Shown here in pieces: positions 17,472 through 26,346 of a stretch of DNA of 64,000 nucleotides. Every line of letters begins with the position of its first letter. The first letter of the stretch is position 1. The translations under genes and the position numbers were made by a program. The notes below the pieces were generated by a model. It made no database searches, was not told the DNA's origin, and worked only from the letters and a program-made list of their open reading frames with translations. The stretch lies in NCBI RefSeq assembly GCF_003434305.1, contig NZ_QKKX01000035.1, positions 216,158 through 280,157 on the forward strand, given 5' to 3'. This stretch comes from Micromonospora sp. MW-13 (lineage in GTDB: Bacteria; Actinomycetota; Actinomycetes; Mycobacteriales; Micromonosporaceae).

Positions 17472-18728
17472 ATGTCCGTGTTCCGTCGTACCGCGCTCGC
17501 GGCGGCGCTGACCGTCGCGGCGGCGGCGCTGTCGACCGCCGTCGCGCCACCCGCCCCGGCGGTGGCCGGCCTCCCCACCGCCGCCGTGGCGCTCGGCGAC
17601 AGCTTCATCAGCGGCGAGGGGGCCGGGGCGTACTCCCCGGTCGTCGACGTCAACGGCATCAGCCAGGGCTTCCCCGGCTGGACCGCGCCGAACAGCAACG
17701 CCTACTTCTGCCACCGGTCCCCCAACGCCTCGCTGTTCCAGGCCAACCTGCCGGGCATCCAGGACCGGTTCAACCTGGCCTGCTCGGGCGGGCAGCCGTA
17801 CGACATCGCCAACGCGTCGGTCAACCGGACCAAGGGGCGCTCGGTCGCCTCCCAGCTCGACCAGCTCCGCGCGGTGGGCCAGACCCACGACATCGACCTG
17901 GTGCTGGTGGGCCTGGGCTCGAACAACAGCTCGTTCACCTTCGGCAGCGTGGCGGAGAAGTGCGCCAACCGGTTCATCGCCGACGCGTGGACCGGCTGGT
18001 GGGAGTTCTGGGCGTACCTCGGCGGGCCGGTGGAGCAGAAGCCGTGCAGCGACGCCGACCTGGCCACCCCGACGCAGCTCAGCGCCGCGACCGCGGAGAC
18101 CACCGCGGCCGTACGGCAGATTCTCACCACCCTCGACCAGATCGACGCCGACGGCCAGCACCGGATCGTCTTCCAGGACTACACCAACCCGCTGCCGTTC
18201 GACCTCGCCTCGAACTACTGGGAGGAGGACGGCCGGCAGGACGACCGGGACAAGTTCCGGGACCTCGGGGCCGAGCGGTACGCGGCCGGCTGCCCGATCC
18301 ACCGGGCCAGCCTGCTGCCCGGGCACCACTTCTCCTCCGGGCTGGGCAGCCTGGTCAGCTCGGTGCGCACCACGCTGGCCAGTGAGTTCCCGAGCGCCGA
18401 CCTGGTCTACCTGAACGTGCAGCGGGCGTTCGACGGCGCCCGGCTCTGCGAGCAGCCGACCAGCCCGTCCGGCTCGCTCGCCACGCCGATCCGGCTCCAG
18501 GACGGCGCGACCGGCACCTTCGTCACCAGCCTCGCCGGCAAGGACAAGATCGCCATCCAGCGGATCGCCAACACCTGCGTGAGCTACTTCCAGACCTGCC
18601 AGGAGTCGTGGCACCCCAACGTGGCCGGGCACCAGGCGCTGGGCCGCTGCCTGACCGGGGCCGCCGCCACCAGCGCCCGCGCCGTGGCCTGCGTCCGCGC
18701 GGGAGACGGAACGATCAGCGTCGGCTGA
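17472..18728 (+). CDS. Secreted SGNH/GDSL-family hydrolase
   Basis: 418 residues from ATG 17472, chosen over the upstream GTG at 17415 because GGAGG (17461-17465) lies 6 bases before it and the protein then begins with a classical signal peptide: SVFRR, a hydrophobic Ala/Leu core and a likely AVA-G cleavage near residue 32. Block I is ALGDSFISGEGAG with nucleophile Ser44; VLVGLGSNNSS matches the block III GxND region with Asn; ESWHPNVAGHQAL supplies the C-terminal catalytic His381. Cysteines are consistent with an exported protein. The family includes lipases and carbohydrate or peptidoglycan esterases; the substrate is unknown. An intrinsic terminator follows 12 bases after the stop. Confidence 0.85.
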   Translation: MSVFRRTALAAALTVAAAALSTAVAPPAPAVAGLPTAAVALGDSFISGEGAGAYSPVVDVNGISQGFPGWTAPNSNAYFCHRSPNASLFQANLPGIQDRFNLACSGGQPYDIANASVNRTKGRSVASQLDQLRAVGQTHDIDLVLVGLGSNNSSFTFGSVAEKCANRFIADAWTGWWEFWAYLGGPVEQKPCSDADLATPTQLSAATAETTAAVRQILTTLDQIDADGQHRIVFQDYTNPLPFDLASNYWEEDGRQDDRDKFRDLGAERYAAGCPIHRASLLPGHHFSSGLGSLVSSVRTTLASEFPSADLVYLNVQRAFDGARLCEQPTSPSGSLATPIRLQDGATGTFVTSLAGKDKIAIQRIANTCVSYFQTCQESWHPNVAGHQALGRCLTGAAATSARAVACVRAGDGTISVG

Positions 18729-18740
18729 CCGCCGGCCGGC

Positions 18741-18778
18741 ACCAGGGGCACCGCGTCCGTGGACGCGGTGCCCCTGGT
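18741..18778 (+). terminator. Intrinsic terminator after the SGNH hydrolase gene
   Basis: A perfect 18-bp inverted repeat, 18741-18758 with 18761-18778, separated by 2 bases. It lies 12 bases after the stop codon and has no U-tract, as usual in high-GC actinobacteria. Confidence 0.85.
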
Positions 18779-18875
18779 CGTCTCCGCGACCGGCTCCGGC
18801 GGCGGCCTGACGACCGGCGACCCGCCCGGCGCACCCTTACTACCCGCCGGTAGCTTGCGGCCGTACGCTGGGCCG

Positions 18876-19742
18876 GTGAGCGCGACCGAGGAGTACACGC
18901 AGGAGTTCGTCGACGTCGACGGCGCCCGGCTCGGGGTGCAGGTGTATCCCGAGCCCGCCGGCCCGGCGGACGCCCCGGTGGTGGTGATCTGGCCCGCGAT
19001 GGGGGTGCGGGCCCGCTACTACCGGCCGTTCGCCGCCGCGCTGCGGGCGGCCGGTCTCGCCGTGGTCGTCGCCGACCTGCGGGGCACCGGCGCGAGCACC
19101 CCGACCCCGAGCCGCGCCTGCCGGTACGGCTACGCGGAGCTGGCCGCCGACGTCGGCGCGGTGCTCGCGGCGCTGAAGCCGAGGCTGGACGGGCGGCCCA
19201 CGGTCCTGCTCGGGCACTCCCTCGGCGGCCAGGCCGCCCTGCTGCACCTGGCCCTGCGCGGGACGGACGCCGTGGACGGGCTGGCCCTGGTCGCCGTCGG
19301 CATGCCGCACTGGCGCGAGTACCCGAGTCCCCGCAGGTACGGGGTGCTGCCGTACACCCAGGCGATCGCCGCGACCGCCCGGCTGCTCGGCGTCTGGCCG
19401 GGCTGGGGCTTCGGCGGCCGGCAGGCGCGCGGGGTGATCCGGGACTGGGCGCACACCGCCCGCACCGGCCGCTTCCCCGCCCTCGACGGGGTGGACGTCG
19501 AGGCGGCGCTGCGCACGCTGGACGTCCCGGTCCTCGCGGTGAGCGTGGACGACGACCAGTACACCCCGCACGCCACCCTGGACCACCTCTGCGGCAAGCT
19601 CGCCGCGGCCACCGTCGCGCGCGAGCGCTACACGACCGCGCAGGCCGGCGCCCCGCTCGACCACTTCGTCTGGGTACGCGCCGCCGCGCCGGTGGCCGCC
19701 CGGGTGGCCGCCTTCGCCGCCGGGCTCCCCCGCCGCGGCTGA
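18876..19742 (+). CDS. Alpha/beta-hydrolase fold protein
   Basis: 288 residues from GTG 18876. The frame is open further upstream, but that part crosses the terminator hairpin at 18741-18778 and encodes non-family sequence. No ribosome binding site precedes the GTG, while TACGCT at 18864-18869 would fit a -10 box for a leaderless transcript starting at the GTG. The nucleophile elbow is VLLGHSLGGQAAL with Ser near residue 113; the acid is likely the Asp of AVSVDDDQYTP and the base the His of APLDHFVWVR. The set matches serine hydrolases such as the YheT/UCP037442 type (alpha/beta hydrolase acting on lipids or esters). The substrate is unknown. Confidence 0.8.
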   Translation: MSATEEYTQEFVDVDGARLGVQVYPEPAGPADAPVVVIWPAMGVRARYYRPFAAALRAAGLAVVVADLRGTGASTPTPSRACRYGYAELAADVGAVLAALKPRLDGRPTVLLGHSLGGQAALLHLALRGTDAVDGLALVAVGMPHWREYPSPRRYGVLPYTQAIAATARLLGVWPGWGFGGRQARGVIRDWAHTARTGRFPALDGVDVEAALRTLDVPVLAVSVDDDQYTPHATLDHLCGKLAAATVARERYTTAQAGAPLDHFVWVRAAAPVAARVAAFAAGLPRRG

Positions 19743-19913
19743 TCCCGCCCGGGCTGCGCCCGGCACCGGCTGGAACCCGCCGGCCAACCTGGTGACCCCG
19801 CTCGACGAGGTCCTGCGTCCGCTGGGATTCCCGCGCCACCGTTCACCCGATCCCGGGCGTACCTGCGGAATCGGTGGGTATGCCGCAGCACCCGTACGGT
19901 GGAAGGGGATCAG

Positions 19914-20543
19914 ATGTCCGAACGGCACACCGCACTGCGCTCGATGCACGACCTGGGCCTGGCCGCCTGGTTCGGCGGCTCCCTGATGGGGGCGCTCGGC
20001 GTCAACGGCGCGGCGACACAGATCAACGACTCGACCCAGCGACTGCCGGTGGCCTCGGCCGGGTGGGCCCGGTGGACCCCGGTCAACGCCGCGGCGATCG
20101 GCGCGCACCTGGCCGGCGCCGTCGGCGAGCTGACGACCGAGAGTCCCCGGGTGCTCACCCAGTCCGGGGTGGCCCGGATGAGCGCGGTGAAGACGGCTCT
20201 CACGGTCGGCGCGCTCGCGGTCACCGGGTACAGCCGGTTGCTCGGCATGCGGCTACAGCGGGCGGGCGGCCCGTCCGTCGAGGGGACGACCGAACCGAAT
20301 CCGCAGACGCCGGCCAACGTGGCCTCCTGCCAGCGGCAGATGAAGATGCTCCAGTGGGCCATCCCGGCGCTCACCGGCGCGCTGGTGGTGGTCACCGCGT
20401 ACATGGGTGAGCAGCAGAAGCCGGGGCAGGTCCTGCGGGGCATGCTCGGGCGCGTCGGTGGGCTGGCCAGCGCGCCCAGGACGATGGGGAAGGTGGCCGC
20501 CCTGGGCGCGGCCAGGCGGCACATGGCCATGTCCGGCCGCTGA
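19914..20543 (+). CDS. Conserved hypothetical membrane-associated protein
   Basis: 209 residues from ATG 19914, with GGAAGGGG at 19901-19908 as ribosome binding site. I do not recognise a named family. Hydrophobic segments are LGLAAWFGGSLMGALGV near residues 13-30, VNAAAIGAHLAGAVG near 55-70, a weaker TALTVGALAVTGY near 90 and IPALTGALVVVTAYMG near 148-163, suggesting three or four membrane spans. The N-terminal HDLGLAAWFGGSLMG resembles DUF1772/CopD-like actinobacterial integral membrane proteins. It appears monocistronic. Confidence 0.6.
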   Translation: MSERHTALRSMHDLGLAAWFGGSLMGALGVNGAATQINDSTQRLPVASAGWARWTPVNAAAIGAHLAGAVGELTTESPRVLTQSGVARMSAVKTALTVGALAVTGYSRLLGMRLQRAGGPSVEGTTEPNPQTPANVASCQRQMKMLQWAIPALTGALVVVTAYMGEQQKPGQVLRGMLGRVGGLASAPRTMGKVAALGAARRHMAMSGR

Positions 20544-20641
20544 CCACCGCGCCGCCCGTGCCCGACCGGACCGGTGGGGCATGGGCGGCGCGCAGGCGGG
20601 CAATCAGCGCCCGTAGCACCGACCCGACCAGCGAGGTGGCC

Positions 20642-21037
20642 ATGACGAGCAGGGACGGATCGACGACCGGCGGGGACGGACGCGGACCGGAGTCCGCCGC
20701 CCCGTTCGGCACCAGTGACGGGTTCGACGCCGATCCGCCGTGGGGTGCCGGCGAGGACTCCCCGATGGACGAGGGCAGCGAGGAGACCGCCGTGCCGCAG
20801 GGGAGCCTCGGCGACCGGCGGGCCGGCGCGCCCGCCGAACCCACCCCGCCCGCGGGACGCCACGGGTTCGGCACCGTCGAGGAGCGGCCGGTCGCCGAGG
20901 CGGGCCCGACGGCGCCGCCCGACCCGGCGCCGGCACGGCGCGCGTTCCCGAACGACAGCGCCGGCGGGGACCTGCCGGACAACGCGCTCGAGGAGGCGAC
21001 CGGGATGCACCCGGAGGGGATCAGCCGGCGCGGCTGA
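20642..21037 (+). CDS. Small acidic, probably disordered hypothetical protein
   Basis: 131 residues from ATG 20642 with GAGG 7 bases upstream. The protein is rich in Gly, Pro, Asp and Glu with no hydrophobic core, so it is probably intrinsically disordered. The C-terminal segment LPDNALEEATGMHPEGISRRG looks like the most ordered and possibly conserved part. Its last 17 bases overlap the 3' end of the convergent DUF72 gene. It may follow the 19914 gene in the same transcript (98-base gap). No function can be assigned. Confidence 0.55.
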   Translation: MTSRDGSTTGGDGRGPESAAPFGTSDGFDADPPWGAGEDSPMDEGSEETAVPQGSLGDRRAGAPAEPTPPAGRHGFGTVEERPVAEAGPTAPPDPAPARRAFPNDSAGGDLPDNALEEATGMHPEGISRRG

Positions 21038-21932
21038 CCCGCGCCCCGCCGGCCGGCACGCCCGCCTCCGCCAGGATCTCCACCAGGCGGGCGGCGTCGC
21101 GCTGGGCCTGGTCGCCGCAGCAGTTGTTGAACAGCACGTGCAGTTCGTCGGCGGTGCCGGCCAGCTCGACCAGCAGCTTCGACCAGTTCCGCAGCTCGCG
21201 CTCGCCGTAGGCGTACCGGAACTTGTCCCGCTTGTCGCCGCGCTCCCAGGCGGCGCTGTGGCCGTGGAAGCGGACCACGGCCGGGTCGGCGGTGGCGACC
21301 AGGATCGGCGGCACCGACGAGACGAACCCCTGCGGCATGTCCACGCAGACGTAGGAGAGGTCGTGCTCCCGCAGCAGGGCCAGGGTGCCCAGGACGGCGT
21401 CCTCGGTGAACCACGAGCCGTGCCGCAGCTCCACGCTCACCCGCCAGGGCCGCAGCCGCGCGGCCGTGGCGACGATGCGCCGCTCGGCCGCCGCGCTGCG
21501 GGCCAGCCACGGTGGGAACTGGAGCAGCACCGCGCCGAGCTGGCCAGCCGCCGCGATCGGCTCCAGCGCCGCCCGGAACCGGCTCCACAGCTCGTCGTAC
21601 GCCCCGGCCGACAGGTCCCGCCACCGGATCCGGGCCGGGCCGCCGGCCGGCCGCAGGTCCCGGGGCAGCGTCGTGACCGGGGTGGGATGGCCGGTGAAGA
21701 GGCTGAACGCCTTCACGTCGAAGGTGAACCCGGGCGGGGCGGCGGCCACCCAGCCGGCGGTCGTCTCCGGTGCCGGCACCGCGTAGTACGACGTGTCCAC
21801 CTCGACCAGTCCGAACCGCTCGGCGTAGTGCCGGAGACGGCCGGCGGGGGTGTTGGCCGAGCGGGGGTACCAGCCGGAGCGGAGCAGCATCTGGTCGGCC
21901 CACGACGACGTGCCCACCCTGATCTCGCCCAT
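21021..21932 (-). CDS. DUF72 family protein (YecE-like TIM barrel)
   Basis: 303 residues, the usual DUF72 length. Family features are the N-terminal IRVGTSSWAD, VEVDTSYYAVPAPETTAGW, GFTFDVKAFSLFTGHPTP, a VSVELRHGSW strand and YVCVDMPQGFVSSVPPI, ending in ELHVLFNNCCGDQAQRDAARL. These charged residues line the mouth of a beta-alpha barrel. DUF72 proteins are widespread but lack an established reaction. Its 3' end overlaps the convergent small acidic protein gene. Confidence 0.88.
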   Translation of the reverse strand: MGEIRVGTSSWADQMLLRSGWYPRSANTPAGRLRHYAERFGLVEVDTSYYAVPAPETTAGWVAAAPPGFTFDVKAFSLFTGHPTPVTTLPRDLRPAGGPARIRWRDLSAGAYDELWSRFRAALEPIAAAGQLGAVLLQFPPWLARSAAAERRIVATAARLRPWRVSVELRHGSWFTEDAVLGTLALLREHDLSYVCVDMPQGFVSSVPPILVATADPAVVRFHGHSAAWERGDKRDKFRYAYGERELRNWSKLLVELAGTADELHVLFNNCCGDQAQRDAARLVEILAEAGVPAGGARVSRAG

Positions 21933-22066
21933 GGGATCAGTGGACCGCGCCCCGGCCGGATCGGCAACCGGAGCCGGGCCGGGACCGCCCGCGACCGGGC
22001 GCGTGGGCCGAGGCTGTCGGTGGGCGGGCCTATGGTGGCACCGACCTCACCACGAAGGACGGTGGC

Positions 22067-22573
22067 ATGACCCGTACCGAGCAGCTTCCCGCCGGCGAGC
22101 GGGCCGACCTGCTGCGCACCCTGCGCCAGCGCCGGGCGTTCCTGCGGCAGACCGTCGACGGCCTCACCGACGCGCAGGCCGCCGGGCGCAGCACCGTCAG
22201 CGAGCTCTGCCCCGGTGGCCTGGTCAAGCACGTCGCGGTCACCGAGCAGCGGTGGATGCTGTTCGCCGTCGGCGGCGCCGGGGCGATGCAGGCCACCCCG
22301 ATCGACTGGGTCGACCATTTCCGGATGGCCGACGGGGAGACCCTGGCCGCCCTGCTCGACGACTACTCCCGGGTGGCCGCCACGACCGACGAGCTGGTGG
22401 CCACGCTGGACCTGGACGCGGCCCACCCGCTGCCGGAGGCGCCCTGGTTCGAGCCCGGGGCGAGCTGGTCGGTGCGCCAGGTGCTGCTGCACGTGATCGC
22501 CGAGACGGCCCAGCACGCCGGGCACGCCGACATCCTGCGCGAGGCGATCGACGGCGCGAAGACGATGGGCTGA
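22067..22573 (+). CDS. DinB-fold protein (DUF664-type, mycothiol-dependent enzyme superfamily)
   Basis: 168 residues. The four-helix DinB fold is indicated by LVKHVAVTEQRWM (first metal His near residue 50) and LLHVIAETAQHAGHADILREAI near residues 140-158 (second and third His). This pattern is shared by DUF664 and mycothiol-dependent maleylpyruvate isomerase-like proteins of actinobacteria, which use a metal and a low-molecular-weight thiol. Substrate unknown. A strong hairpin at 22594-22640 ends the transcript. Confidence 0.8.
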   Translation: MTRTEQLPAGERADLLRTLRQRRAFLRQTVDGLTDAQAAGRSTVSELCPGGLVKHVAVTEQRWMLFAVGGAGAMQATPIDWVDHFRMADGETLAALLDDYSRVAATTDELVATLDLDAAHPLPEAPWFEPGASWSVRQVLLHVIAETAQHAGHADILREAIDGAKTMG

Positions 22574-22593
22574 GCCGCCGGGCTCACGCTGAC

Positions 22594-22640
22594 CCACGGG
22601 CCGGCCGGGCGCTCCGATGTGACGCCCGGCCGGCCCGTGG
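22594..22640 (+). terminator. Intrinsic terminator after the DinB-like gene
   Basis: A perfect 18-bp inverted repeat, 22594-22611 with 22623-22640, around an 11-base loop. It lies 20 bases after the stop and only 16 bases before the start of the next gene, which must therefore be transcribed through it or from a promoter very close to or inside it. Confidence 0.82.
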
Positions 22641-22656
22641 CGCTGAGGGACACGAG

Positions 22657-23550
22657 ATGAACGCACACCGGATGGACCAGGAAACCGTCGAGCGGTTGCT
22701 CGCCGGTTCCGCCGTCGGCCCCCAGGCGGGCCCCCAGGCGCTGGTCCGGCTCCTGGCGGCCGTCCGCGCCGCCCCGCGCCCCGAGGAACTGCGCGGCGAG
22801 GACGCCGCCCTGCGCGCCTTCCGGGTGGCCCACGGCACACCGGCCGTACCGGTTCCCGCCAGGGGTGCCCGGCGCACCGTGCTCACCGGCCTGCTCGGCG
22901 TGAAGGCCGTCCTCGCTGCGCTGGCCGTCGCCGCGACCGGCGGGGTCACGCTCGCCGCCGTGCACGGGGCGCTGCCCCCGTTGGCCGGGACGGTCGACCG
23001 GCCGGCGGCCCCCGCACCGGCGACCGGTCGACCCGTGCCGGACGGCGGACCGGCCACCCGGCCGTCCCCGGCCGGCACCCGCGCCCCGGAGGTGCCGCCC
23101 GCCCGGCTGCTCACCCTCTGCCGAGCGTTGCGGGACGAGGCCACGCAGGACCGGGCCCTGACCCAGACCCGGTACGCGCAGTTGGTGGAAGCCGCCGGCG
23201 GCCGGGACCGGGTGACGGGCTGGTGCGCCGAGGCGCTGGCGGAGGCGGGGCCGGACGCATCGACCGGGCCGGCCGGCACGGCGACCGCCCCGCCGGGTGG
23301 GCAGGGGCAGCCGGACGGCCCTCCCGGCCAGCCGTCGGAGCACCCGTCGCCGCCAGCGGTCCCGTCCCTGCCGGCGTCGCCGGCACTGCCGGCGACGCCG
23401 CCGCTGCCGGGCAGGCCGTCCGTGCCGGCGGTCCCCGCCGATCCCTCGCTGCCGGCCCGCCCCTCGCGGCCGGCCGATCCCTCGCCGCCGGCCGATTCGG
23501 CCGCGAGCACGGGGCCGGCCGGGCTCCCTGCTGGTAACTTGCCCCGATGA
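22657..23550 (+). CDS. Single-pass membrane protein with long Pro-rich tail (anti-sigma-like layout)
   Basis: 297 residues from ATG 22657, with GAGGGA 6 bases upstream. The N-terminal 65 residues (DQETVERLLAGSAVGPQAG, then PRPEELRGEDAALRAFRVA) form a helical cytoplasmic domain. One membrane segment follows, VLAALAVAATGGVTLAAV, near residues 87-104. The outer part has a short helical domain (ARLLTLCRALRDEATQDRA, WCAEAL) and then about 100 residues of Pro/Ser/Ala repeats such as PSLPASPALPATPPLP. The layout resembles actinobacterial anti-sigma factors, but no sigma factor gene is adjacent and no zinc-binding HxxxCxxC is seen. Its stop overlaps the next start (ATGA), so the two are translationally coupled. 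Confidence 0.65.
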   Translation: MNAHRMDQETVERLLAGSAVGPQAGPQALVRLLAAVRAAPRPEELRGEDAALRAFRVAHGTPAVPVPARGARRTVLTGLLGVKAVLAALAVAATGGVTLAAVHGALPPLAGTVDRPAAPAPATGRPVPDGGPATRPSPAGTRAPEVPPARLLTLCRALRDEATQDRALTQTRYAQLVEAAGGRDRVTGWCAEALAEAGPDASTGPAGTATAPPGGQGQPDGPPGQPSEHPSPPAVPSLPASPALPATPPLPGRPSVPAVPADPSLPARPSRPADPSPPADSAASTGPAGLPAGNLPR

Positions 23551-24242
23551 GTCTGCGGCGTCGACGCGTGGCGGTCGCCTTCCGGCTGGCCGTCGTGCTC
23601 AGCGTGCTGGCCGGTGTCGTGCTCACCGCCCTCGGCCCGGCCACGGTCACCGGGCTGCTGCCGTACTTCACGATCCAGAGCAACGTCGCGGTCGGCGTCC
23701 TCGCCGGCTACGCCGCCTGGCGGGCGGGGCACGGCCGACCCGACCCACCGTCGGTGCTCAAGGGCGCGGTCACGCTGTACATCACCATCACCGGGGTGGT
23801 GTACCACCTGGTGCTGGCCAACCCGGCCAGCCCGTTCGCCATGGTCCAGCCGGACCGCACGCTCGGCGAGGCGCTGGGCAACCAGTTCCTGCACACCGTC
23901 GTGCCGCTGTTGGCGGTCGCCGACTGGACGCTGTTCGACCCGCGCGGCCGGCTGCGAGCACGGTACGCCGCCTGGTGGCTGGCCTTCCCGCTGGCGTACC
24001 TGGGGTTCGCGCTGATCCGGGGCCTGGTGGTGCACCGGTACCCGTACCCGTTCGTCGACGCCGGCCAGCTCGGTTACGGCGGCGTCGCGCTCAACTCGCT
24101 GCTCTTCGCGTTCGTGTTCTGGCTGCTCGGGCTGCTCTTCGTGGGCGTCGACCGGGGCCTGTCCCGGCGGGCCCGACCCCGCGGCGACACCCCCGGCGGC
24201 GCGCCGCCGGCCACCGTGCCGGCCGGCCGCCTCTCCGGGTGA
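23547..24242 (+). CDS. Pr6Pr-like six-helix membrane protein (FAR-17a/AIG1-like)
   Basis: 231 residues with six hydrophobic segments. GLLPYFTIQSNVAVGVLAGY, LYITITGVVYHLVLANPASP and a conserved His in GNQFLHTVVPLLAVADWTLF match the Pr6Pr/FAR-17a family, whose Thr and His residues are thought to form an intramembrane hydrolase site; bacterial members are uncharacterised. The ATG overlaps the stop of the upstream Pro-rich membrane protein, suggesting the two proteins work together. An intrinsic terminator with a short T-run follows immediately. Confidence 0.8.
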   Translation: MSLRRRRVAVAFRLAVVLSVLAGVVLTALGPATVTGLLPYFTIQSNVAVGVLAGYAAWRAGHGRPDPPSVLKGAVTLYITITGVVYHLVLANPASPFAMVQPDRTLGEALGNQFLHTVVPLLAVADWTLFDPRGRLRARYAAWWLAFPLAYLGFALIRGLVVHRYPYPFVDAGQLGYGGVALNSLLFAFVFWLLGLLFVGVDRGLSRRARPRGDTPGGAPPATVPAGRLSG

Positions 24243-24245
24243 ACG

Positions 24246-24276
24246 GCGGGCCCCGGGCGTCGACGGGGCCCGCTTT
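24246..24276 (+). terminator. Intrinsic terminator between convergent genes
   Basis: GCGGGCCCCG at 24246-24255 pairs with CGGGGCCCGC at 24264-24273, then TTT. It separates the Pr6Pr-like gene from the convergent glycogen debranching gene. Confidence 0.85.
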
Positions 24277-24279
24277 GGG

Positions 24280-26346
24280 TCAGCCCGGCCGGAGGCGGCT
24301 GCCCCGGCCGGCGAGCGCCCGGTCCCGGCCGTACGCGTCGGCGTGCCCCCAGCGGCCCGGGATGTCGAGCAGCTCGATCCGCCCGAACCCCTGCGGCAGC
24401 GCCGGGTCGACCAACAGGTTGTCCCCGCACGGCGACAGCCCGAGGGCGGTACCCAGCAGCATCAGCAGCGCCCCCGACGACCACGCCTGCGGCCGGCCGG
24501 CGTGCGGTAGCTGGACCGGGTACCGGGTCAGGTCGCGGCGGTAGCCGGCGATCGTCTCCGGGATCGGGCTGCCGAGCAGCCGCACGATGTCGAAGATCCC
24601 GGCGGTGATCCGGGCCGCTGCCTCGTCGCAGCCGTAGCGGCGCAGCCCGGCCGCGATGATCGCGTTGTCCGACGGCCACACGGCGCCGAGGTGCGCGCCG
24701 ACGGGGTTGTAGGGTCGCTGCTCCTCGGCGTAGGTGCGCACCCCCCACCCGGAGAACAACCGCGGCCCGACCAGGTGCCGGGCCACCGCCTCGGCGCGGT
24801 CGGGTTCGACGATGCCGCTCCACAGCAGGTGCCCCATGTTGGAGGCGAGCGCGTCGACCGGCTCGCCGTCGGGGGTCAGGGCCAGCGCGTAGTACTCCCG
24901 GTGGGGCAGCCAGAAGTCCCGGTTGAACCGCTGCCGAAGCTCCGCGGCCTCCCGTTCCAGCCGGTCGGCGTACCCGGGGTCGCCCCAGAACTCGCGGGCC
25001 AGGCGCGCCCCACGCAGCTTCGCGTCGTACGCGTACCCCTGTAGTTCACAGGTGGCCCGGGGGAAGGCCGGCTGTCGGCCGGTGCGGTCGACGATCGCCT
25101 CCGGGGAGTTCTTCCAGCACTGGTTGACCAGCCCGTTGCGGGTGTTGCGCCGCTGGTAGCGCAGGTAGCCGTCGCCGGTCATGTCGCCGTACTCGTCGAT
25201 CCAGTCCAGCGCCATCCGGGTCGGGTGGCGCAGCTCGCGCACCAGCTCGACGTCGCCGGACCAGCGCTCGTACTCGTCGAGCAGGATCACGAACAGCGGC
25301 GTGGTGTCGGCCGCCCCGAAGTACAACGAGGTGGCCGCCTCGCCGAACACACCGTTCTCGCCGTACCGGTTCTCGACCAGGATCTTGCCCGGCTCCTCGT
25401 CGTGCTGGTCGTCGAGCTGGCCGCCCTGAGCGAAGGCGAGCGTGCGCAGGGTGGCCGGCGTCAGCTCGGGGGTGAACGGCAGCGTCTCCAGGCAGGTGAT
25501 CAGGGCGTCCCGGCCGTACAGGGTCATCGCCCACGGCAGGCCGCCCACCGGCAGCGGGGCGTCGTGCGCCAGCGGTGTGTACCGCAGCGCCGCGAGGTCG
25601 GCCAGGCTGCCCTCGTAGGCCCGGCGGAGGTCGTCGTGCTCGGCGACCAACTCCGGGGCGCGGGCCCGCCAGCGCTCCAGGTCCTCCCGCATGTCCCGGC
25701 TCACCCGCCTGCGGTGCGCCTCCAGGCTGGCCCGCAGGTCGCGGGCGGCGGCCCCCCGGATGAGCATGCCGACGTGCAGGTTGGTGGTCCACGAGCCGTT
25801 CGGCTCCACCCGGATCCGGAAGGTCATCCCGCGCTCGTCCACCTCGACGGGGGCGGTGGAGGAGACGACCGTCTCCCGGCAGAACCGGTCCCGCTGGTAG
25901 CGCAGCCGCAGCTCGCCCTCCTGCCCAAGCGGGGTGATCTCCACCCGGCGGGGCCTCGGCTGCCTGATCTCGGCCGTGTCGGCGAAGTCGCAGGCGATCT
26001 CCATCCGCACCGTGAACTCGGCCGGTCCGGCCGAGTGGTTGAGCACGGTGATCCGCTCGTTGTAGCTGTCGTCGAGGGACCGGTGCCGGATGACCGACAC
26101 GTCGGCGTCGACGTAGTGGCTGGCGGTGCCGGGGACGAGCACGAACCGGGTCTCGAAGTAGGTCAGGTCGTCGCGGGACAGCGCGTGGAGCCGCTGCCCG
26201 TCGACGGTGAGCACCCAGCGGGACAGGAAGCGGGTGTCGAACGAGAAGAGCCCCACCGGCACCCGCGGGTCCGCCGTCATGTCGCCCTGGGCGTCGCCGA
26301 GCGCGAACGCGTTGCCGGCCATGACGTACACGTATTCCTGCATCAT
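24280..26346 (-). CDS. Glycogen debranching enzyme-like amylo-alpha-1,6-glucosidase
   Basis: 688 residues from ATG 26346, which overlaps the stop of the upstream SCP2-like gene (ATGA). The N-terminal 200 residues are the glycogen debranching N-terminal beta domain (GNAFALGDAQGDM, GLFSFDTRFLSRWVL). The rest is an (alpha/alpha)6 barrel: GLPWAMTLYGRDALITCLET, YFGAADTTPLFVILLDEY, and the C-terminal WPSDNAIIAAGLRRYG and RPQAWSSGALLMLLGTAL. Members act on alpha-1,6 branch points or related oligosaccharides; several actinobacterial homologues are annotated only as trehalase-like. Cytoplasmic, no signal peptide. Linkage to an SCP2 protein is unusual for a glycogen enzyme. Confidence 0.85.
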   Translation of the reverse strand: MMQEYVYVMAGNAFALGDAQGDMTADPRVPVGLFSFDTRFLSRWVLTVDGQRLHALSRDDLTYFETRFVLVPGTASHYVDADVSVIRHRSLDDSYNERITVLNHSAGPAEFTVRMEIACDFADTAEIRQPRPRRVEITPLGQEGELRLRYQRDRFCRETVVSSTAPVEVDERGMTFRIRVEPNGSWTTNLHVGMLIRGAAARDLRASLEAHRRRVSRDMREDLERWRARAPELVAEHDDLRRAYEGSLADLAALRYTPLAHDAPLPVGGLPWAMTLYGRDALITCLETLPFTPELTPATLRTLAFAQGGQLDDQHDEEPGKILVENRYGENGVFGEAATSLYFGAADTTPLFVILLDEYERWSGDVELVRELRHPTRMALDWIDEYGDMTGDGYLRYQRRNTRNGLVNQCWKNSPEAIVDRTGRQPAFPRATCELQGYAYDAKLRGARLAREFWGDPGYADRLEREAAELRQRFNRDFWLPHREYYALALTPDGEPVDALASNMGHLLWSGIVEPDRAEAVARHLVGPRLFSGWGVRTYAEEQRPYNPVGAHLGAVWPSDNAIIAAGLRRYGCDEAAARITAGIFDIVRLLGSPIPETIAGYRRDLTRYPVQLPHAGRPQAWSSGALLMLLGTALGLSPCGDNLLVDPALPQGFGRIELLDIPGRWGHADAYGRDRALAGRGSRLRPG

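Noticed and set aside
23300..23520. Repeat tract that might be a CRISPR or minisatellite
   Set aside because: The repetition is codon-based Pro/Ser/Ala low complexity within a coding frame, with no constant repeat and spacer lengths.
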